Part shown: piece by piece, positions 58,990 to 64,000 of the stretch
Position numbering within the stretch: the stretch's first letter is position 1
How the letters are laid out: the number at the start of each line of letters is the position of its first letter
Origin: Glebionis coronaria
Lineage: Eukaryota; Streptophyta; Magnoliopsida; Asterales; Asteraceae
Assembly: GCA_025667525.1 (NCBI GenBank)
Contig: CM046882.1
Location: forward strand, 499,438,292-499,502,291
Direction: 5' to 3'
DNA length: 64,000 nt
The notes under the pieces: model-generated
Databases searched by the model: none
Told to the model about the DNA's origin: nothing
What the model saw: only the letters and a program-made list of their open reading frames with translations
Program-made: the position numbers and the translations under genes

Positions 58990-60652
58990 CAATCCCAAAT
59001 TCCAGTACTATTCAAATCAACCTAATCAATCGCATTGTTTTACTGATCTCCGAATCTGATCAATCGCACTGTTTTAATCTATGGATTCCCTAATTAGAGT
59101 AAGCTTGTTAATTTATATAATTTAATTTTAATAATTTTTTTGCTTATCATATGAATGAGATTAATTGATTATTGATTAATTGATCTTAAGCTTTCAATGC
59201 GATCGATTGTAGCGATACTGTTATGGTTAGTCTTATTTGGAATTGACCTTAAGCTTGAGTGCTTTAACAATACCCATTCTGTACATTTTAAATAATGAGT
59301 GTTTTAAGGCGGTCCGTTGCAAGGTACATTTGAATTTGTTACAAGGTGCACCCCGAGAACCCCTCTAGGTCCCATGCGTTTAAGTGTGTACTGCACAATT
59401 TAGAGGTTGTTCACTTGATGTGTACTTTTTATTCAACAAATATGCAAATTATACATGGGCGATACCAAACACCCAACTTAAAAAGATGTTCACATAAAAT
59501 TTTGACTGTTTGTACGATTTTCAGTTACGGTGGAAGTATGAGATAGTTTACATTTCGAGATGATTATTAGGTGTTAATCTGTTTGTATGATTGTAACTTT
59601 AACTTATATATACTCGTATTATGTTTAACTCTATCATGCTGCCATGCCGGTAAATTGTTGTTCTACCTAATTTTAGTCTTATCTTGCTGAAATTAGTGTT
59701 ATATATCACGCTGGTATTATTGTTGTCATGCCTCATTTGTGCGTTGTTATCTTCGATTTAAGTGTTCTGCTGATTTGATGTTTGTGTTGTTATGCTTGAT
59801 TTTAGTGTTGTCTTGCTGATATTAGTGTTGTTGTGCCTGATATTAGTGTTGTCATACCGGATTATAGCGTTCGTATGCCTCATTCAAGTGTTCTGCTGAT
59901 TTTAGTGTTGTCGTGCTTGGTATTACAGTAGTATTTTTTATGAGGAGTGCTTGTGGTTTATTTGTTTGTAGGTATCTCTACATTTTTTATGTCAGTACCT
60001 AACCTTATAGGTCTCAACATCTGCCAACGTGATTTGTTGGCACAACCAGCTCAATTTTTCAGCCTAAAGCTTTCCCTTTTTAAGCAAATTGTTGAATAAA
60101 AGGTAATAGTTATGCATAAGCTTCTGCTAGGAAAAATCATCATAGAGGACAGTCAAATTGTCTAGTGATGCATAAGCTTCTGCTAGGAAAAAGTTATGAT
60201 GATGAATGCGGTGGACAACGTTGCAAAAGTTAAATGATATATCTGTAACTTCGTATGTACTTATGCTTAAAGTTCGCTTTTTAAAGAGCTAACAAACATA
60301 AAGAGCTAGATTGGCTTCAATGGCTGAGGGATCCCGCAAAGTGCTAGCTTCTGTCCATTTGCCTTAGTGTTTTTAGTTTATCATTTAGCTTGTGGGGATT
60401 TGGTCTAGTTTGTTTAGGTAGCAAATCTAGGGTCGTGGGTGGTTCTATAATTTTCAGTATGGTTGAGGAATGTACAATGAGTTTGCTATGTAATTTTCAG
60501 TAAGTGTGAGTACTATACAAGGAGGTGGGATGCGATATTGTTTGGTATCTATACATATTGTTTCCTTTTAACGTGAAAGTAGGATGCGAAATTATGTTGT
60601 ATACATATTAATAAATGTTATAGTATACTTATACTTTGAATTTTTAATATAG
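58990..60652. other. Upstream region of the third DUF1985 gene; no firm exon
   Basis: A start exon for the gene at 60653 must lie in or beyond this stretch, but I could not pick it. The open frame at 59346-59546 has no family resemblance. Confidence 0.4.
59640..59940. repeat. Degenerate minisatellite TTAGTGTTGTC
   Basis: Units of about 22-28 bases with the core TTAGTGTTGTCnTGC(T/C)(T/G)GAT are repeated roughly ten times, with substitutions and length changes. Confidence 0.75.
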
Positions 60653-63600
60653 GTATATGATGCGAAACTTAGTACGAGATCTAGGGTCGATATCTTAATT
60701 GCGATAAGAAAAAGGTTGGCGGAGAAGAATTCCCGTTACAATATTTTTAACAAAACAGTTTTTGGACCGTGGTTAGACATTAGAACCACTGAACTTGATA
60801 ACCATATGATTCATTATTTGCTGCTACACCAACGCCATGTCAAGGACGCACCCGTGAATACGCCGTTTTACTTTGATGTTGGTGATCAGTTATTGGAGTT
60901 CGGAAGGAAGGAGTTTTGTATATTAACTGGTTTACGTTTCGGGGATTATGATATAAAGGATTATCAAACAGCTAAGTTAAACTCATTTCATTCTCGTGTA
61001 TTTCCAGACGACAAAAAAGTAAAGGGAGATTTAGTTGCGGCTCTGTTTAAAAACGATCATGCTTTTAACACTCTAGCCGACGTGGATGCTGTACGAGTTT
61101 GTTTGTTGTATGCGTTAGAGGTGTTCATCGGTCCGCAACTTAGACATGTTATATTAGATGAGTTGATAAATCTGGTTGACGATTTAGATTCGTGGAATAA
61201 CTTTCCCTGGGGTCAGTATGTTTGGGAAGAGTTTCACAGGAGGGTTTATAACTCCACACACAAATATCGGGAAAATCATTTGAGAAGTATTGCATCCAAT
61301 GGTGGTTCACATGTTCCACAATATACACTGCAAGGGTTTGTTTTTCCCTTGAAGGTTAGTTATGTCATTTATTTTAATATGGTTATTGCTTATTGTATGT
61401 TATGCTTATCAACTTATTATATTTTGAATCTTTGATTTCTTCAGATATGGATATTGGAAAAGTTCCCACATTCTACTGAATGGTGGTCGAAACAATTTGA
61501 TGTCATTCCCCGTTGTGTGGCATGGAGTAATGTCAAGAAATTTTCTAAGTCAAATTATCCAAAGCTATTTGGGTCTACAACTAGACTTAATACTCTTGTG
61601 CCAAGTGTTGATGAGTTGAATACGGATTGGTGGAAAGCTAGTGTAGAGTATATTGATGCTGTTTCTCAAACCCCTCCCCCTGAAAACAATGGCACTTCGG
61701 AAGAAAAAAACAAAAGGTTAAAGCGAAAGTCAATTGTTTCTCACACGCGAACAGAAGTTCACCGTGAAGTACGCGTACATACCCATTATGTTGAGTTTGA
61801 AGATGAAGGAATGAGTTATACGGTTCTTGAAAAGAAGGTTGATGATATGTATGTTGATGTTATGAATAGAATCAAGGCAATTGAACAAGATCTTCCACAT
61901 CATAAGGTGATGACAAATGTTTTTTTTACTATTAAGTTTATACAGTTTATATATAAAAAAATTTAATCATGGTTGTATATTTATTATGCAGAGACCATGT
62001 GCCCCTCATATGCAAGCTGATTATCATGCAAAGGTTTGTTGTTTGTGTGTTCATATTTGTTTTCTTAGATGGCTTTTAAAAATTCTATACCTATATAACA
62101 TCTTATTTTTCCAGGGTTTTGGTAGTTCTTCAAAAACTCCAAGTGGCCGTGATGCTCTCATTGCTAAGATTTCACATATCAAAGATGAATTCTACAGCAA
62201 AATAACATCTATGGAGGAGTATTTGAAGAGGCCTACTAAACAAGAGGATGTTTGTGATCATCCCCGTGATGTGTTGCAGCCCTCAACTTCCATTGATTTA
62301 AATCAAGAGATTTTCATTGATCCTGCTTCTGTTACAAAATTGAATGATGAACACAAGGTAAAATTGAAATACATTATAAGTTATATTTTCTTTAAAATTT
62401 AAAGTTATAGTCCAAGAAATTTATCTTTCGTTTTATCAATGAGTTACAATTCCTACCTAAGTTACTATCTTTATTTCTTTAGCACGCCGTTTCTATCGAG
62501 GATTATTTGGACACTGATCAACCATTAGATGGGGTTGATCATCCATTAGATGTGAGTTGTTTGCTGTGAATGTTATAGTTATTTATATATATTTGTCTTT
62601 CATTTTACTCTTTTCTTTAACACGTGTACTTTTTTGAATTGCAGGCCTCAACAACGGTTGATTTAAATCACGAGACCAATGCAAATGTTAATGTTGACCA
62701 AGAGGTAAGTTGTAATTTTTAAATTTAACCTAAATGAATTTCACTAAACGCCATTCTTTTTATTATTTAACCTAAATGACCACAAGGAAATTTTTATTTT
62801 TTAATCGCAGATTTCATTGGATTTGAATGATTATAATCATTCCTTTTATTTAAACGAGGATTTGAATTCTAATGAAGAGGATTATTTGAAGAACTCTATG
62901 GATGTTGATCTGGATTTGAATTTAAGTAACAAGTCTTTTGAAGCGGTAGAAAATGTTGGTACTCAAACACAAGTGGTAATACTCCTTTTAATTTTGTATC
63001 ATAAAATAGTTTACTTGAAAACCATATGTTAATTGGTTTATTTACAGGAAGCGGTTGCTGGATGGCATAATGAATTATTGGATATAAGATCGGAAGAGGA
63101 AAATATAATGGCAGTAGAATCGATGATGAGTCTCATTAATTCCCAACCACATAATAAGGTAGGTATAGAATCATAAACTCCGAGCTCCTGTTTGTTCATA
63201 AATTATGTACTATGCTGCTAACGCATATATAATTTGTATAGGAGATGGATGATCCGTTGACCCTTTTAGCTATGAAGAATGATAAAGTGTTTCAATGCGT
63301 TAGTGATTCTAAGGTAATGGATGATCCTATTGCCACGGAATCGGTTATTAATGAAGTTGTTGAAGGGAAAAGCGATTCTAAGGTATTTATATGTTTATAA
63401 CTTATATTTGACAACACATACATAGAGTATAAGCAGAATTCGATTATTAAGTTTAATTGAAAACTATATAGGAAGCGGATGCTTTAGTCACTAATGAAGC
63501 TATGGATGAAGCGTTTCCCAACGAGCTAATGAAAGATCCGTTTGTCACTGATTCATTGAAGGATGTACTTGTTGAACAGAATAGCGATTCAAAGGTATTT

Positions 63601-64000
63601 GTATGTTATTTTAAATATAAGTGTCAGTATGATATTATGACAAAAAAACATGTATATGAAAGAACATGTGAATCACTTTTTTTTACTCACTGTATAGGAA
63701 ATCAATGACCCGTTGTCCCCTGTACCTATGAAGAATGATAAAGTGTTTCAATGCGTTAGTGATTCTAAGGTAATGGATGATCCTATTGCCACGGAATCAG
63801 TTATTAATGAAGTTGTTGAAGGGAAAAGCGATTCTAAGGTATTTATATGTTTATAACTTATATTTGACAACACATACATAGAGTATAAGCAGAATCCGAT
63901 TATTAAGTTTAATTGAAAACTATATAGGAAGTGGATGCTTTAGTCACTCATGAAGCTATGGATGAAGCGTTTCCCAACGAACTAATGAAAGATCCGTTTG
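60653..64000 (+). CDS. DUF1985-domain gene C, 5'-partial model, runs off the window
   Basis: The acceptor AG at 60651-60652 opens exon VYDAKLSTRSRVDILIAIRK. The DUF1985 core follows: FGPWLDI, FEFGRKEFCILTGLRFG-like text (LLEFGRKEFCILTGLRFGD), SRVFPDDKKV, DAVRVCLLYA, WNNFPWGQYVWEEF, and YTLQGFVFPLK ending at 61354. Further exons are 61445-61906, 61992-62033, 62115-62357, 62483-62551, 62645-62704, 62811-62975, 63048-63158, 63242-63382, 63472-63594, 63698-63838 and 63928 onward. All have GT-AG borders in phase 0 and no stop is visible. After the DUF1985 part the exons encode acidic, low-complexity linkers (SIDLNQE, DLNHETN, DLDLNLSN). The last exons are tandemly repeated. A Ulp1 domain would be expected beyond 64000. 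No MULE ends were seen around it, so it may be a host gene or part of another element. Confidence 0.82.
63242..64000 (+). repeat. 456-bp tandem duplication of an exon pair in gene C
   Basis: Copy 1 is 63242-63697; copy 2 starts at 63698 and is cut by the window edge. Each unit holds a 47-codon exon (KNDKVFQCVSDSKVMDDPIA) and a 41-codon exon (EAMDEAFPNELMKDPF) with their introns. The central parts are nearly identical, including intron sequence (TTTATATGTTTATAACTTAT). Confidence 0.95.

Overview
The window is plant nuclear DNA: AT-rich, with GT-AG introns and no bacterial gene organisation. It carries Ty1/copia, Ty3/gypsy, Helitron, MULE and hAT elements. The copia Gag at 49.5-50.3 kb and the DUF1985/Ulp1/GRF gene families resemble, as far as I recall, those expanded in Asteraceae (daisy family). 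I therefore suggest an Asteraceae-like eudicot with moderate confidence; no species can be named from the sequence.

Layout. At 0-6.8 kb there is a SINE-like sequence, a dead copia pol fragment, a broken GRF zinc-finger gene and unassigned DNA. From 6.8 to 46.6 kb a (TA)n tract appears to have received two Helitron-like elements. The first lies on the minus strand (about 6938-12274) and holds remnants of a replication protein A-like gene. The second lies on the plus strand (about 12289-46344) and carries a broken fragment of a SNF2 chromatin-remodeller gene. The second was later hit by a Mutator-like element of 24,976 bp (17048-42023), delimited by a perfect 9-bp target duplication TTCAGTTTT and matching terminal inverted repeats. 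That MULE encodes a MURA transposase, two different DUF1985-Ulp1 cysteine-protease genes reading inward from the two ends, a GRF zinc finger with a membrane tail, two small coil-like proteins and one unknown protein. The left Ulp1 gene was in turn split by a 10.1-kb Ty3/gypsy-type element (18822-28942) whose LTRs differ at only about 8 bases in 2.9 kb, although its coding region is decayed. The order of events is therefore (TA)n, Helitron, MULE, gypsy element.

From 46.6 to 51.4 kb there is a copia-type element with a perfect 5-bp TSD (TTGAA), which has a gag but no recognisable pol. From 52.4 to 56.6 kb lies the most host-like gene of the window. It has a probable 5'UTR intron and one 570-codon ORF made of three copia-retropepsin-like domains plus a half domain, and every DSG catalytic motif is lost. 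From 56.8 to 59 kb there are a foldback element, a 97-bp duplication and a non-autonomous hAT element with an 8-bp TSD. From 60.65 kb to the window edge there is a third, open and apparently intact DUF1985 gene, whose acidic tail is being extended by a 456-bp tandem duplication of an exon pair.

How the genes relate: the MULE genes form a mobile gene set (transposase, SUMO-type proteases, DNA/RNA-binding zinc finger) rather than a metabolic pathway. The repeated DUF1985-Ulp1 architecture, almost entirely with phase-0 introns, links the two MULE genes to the third gene at 60-64 kb.
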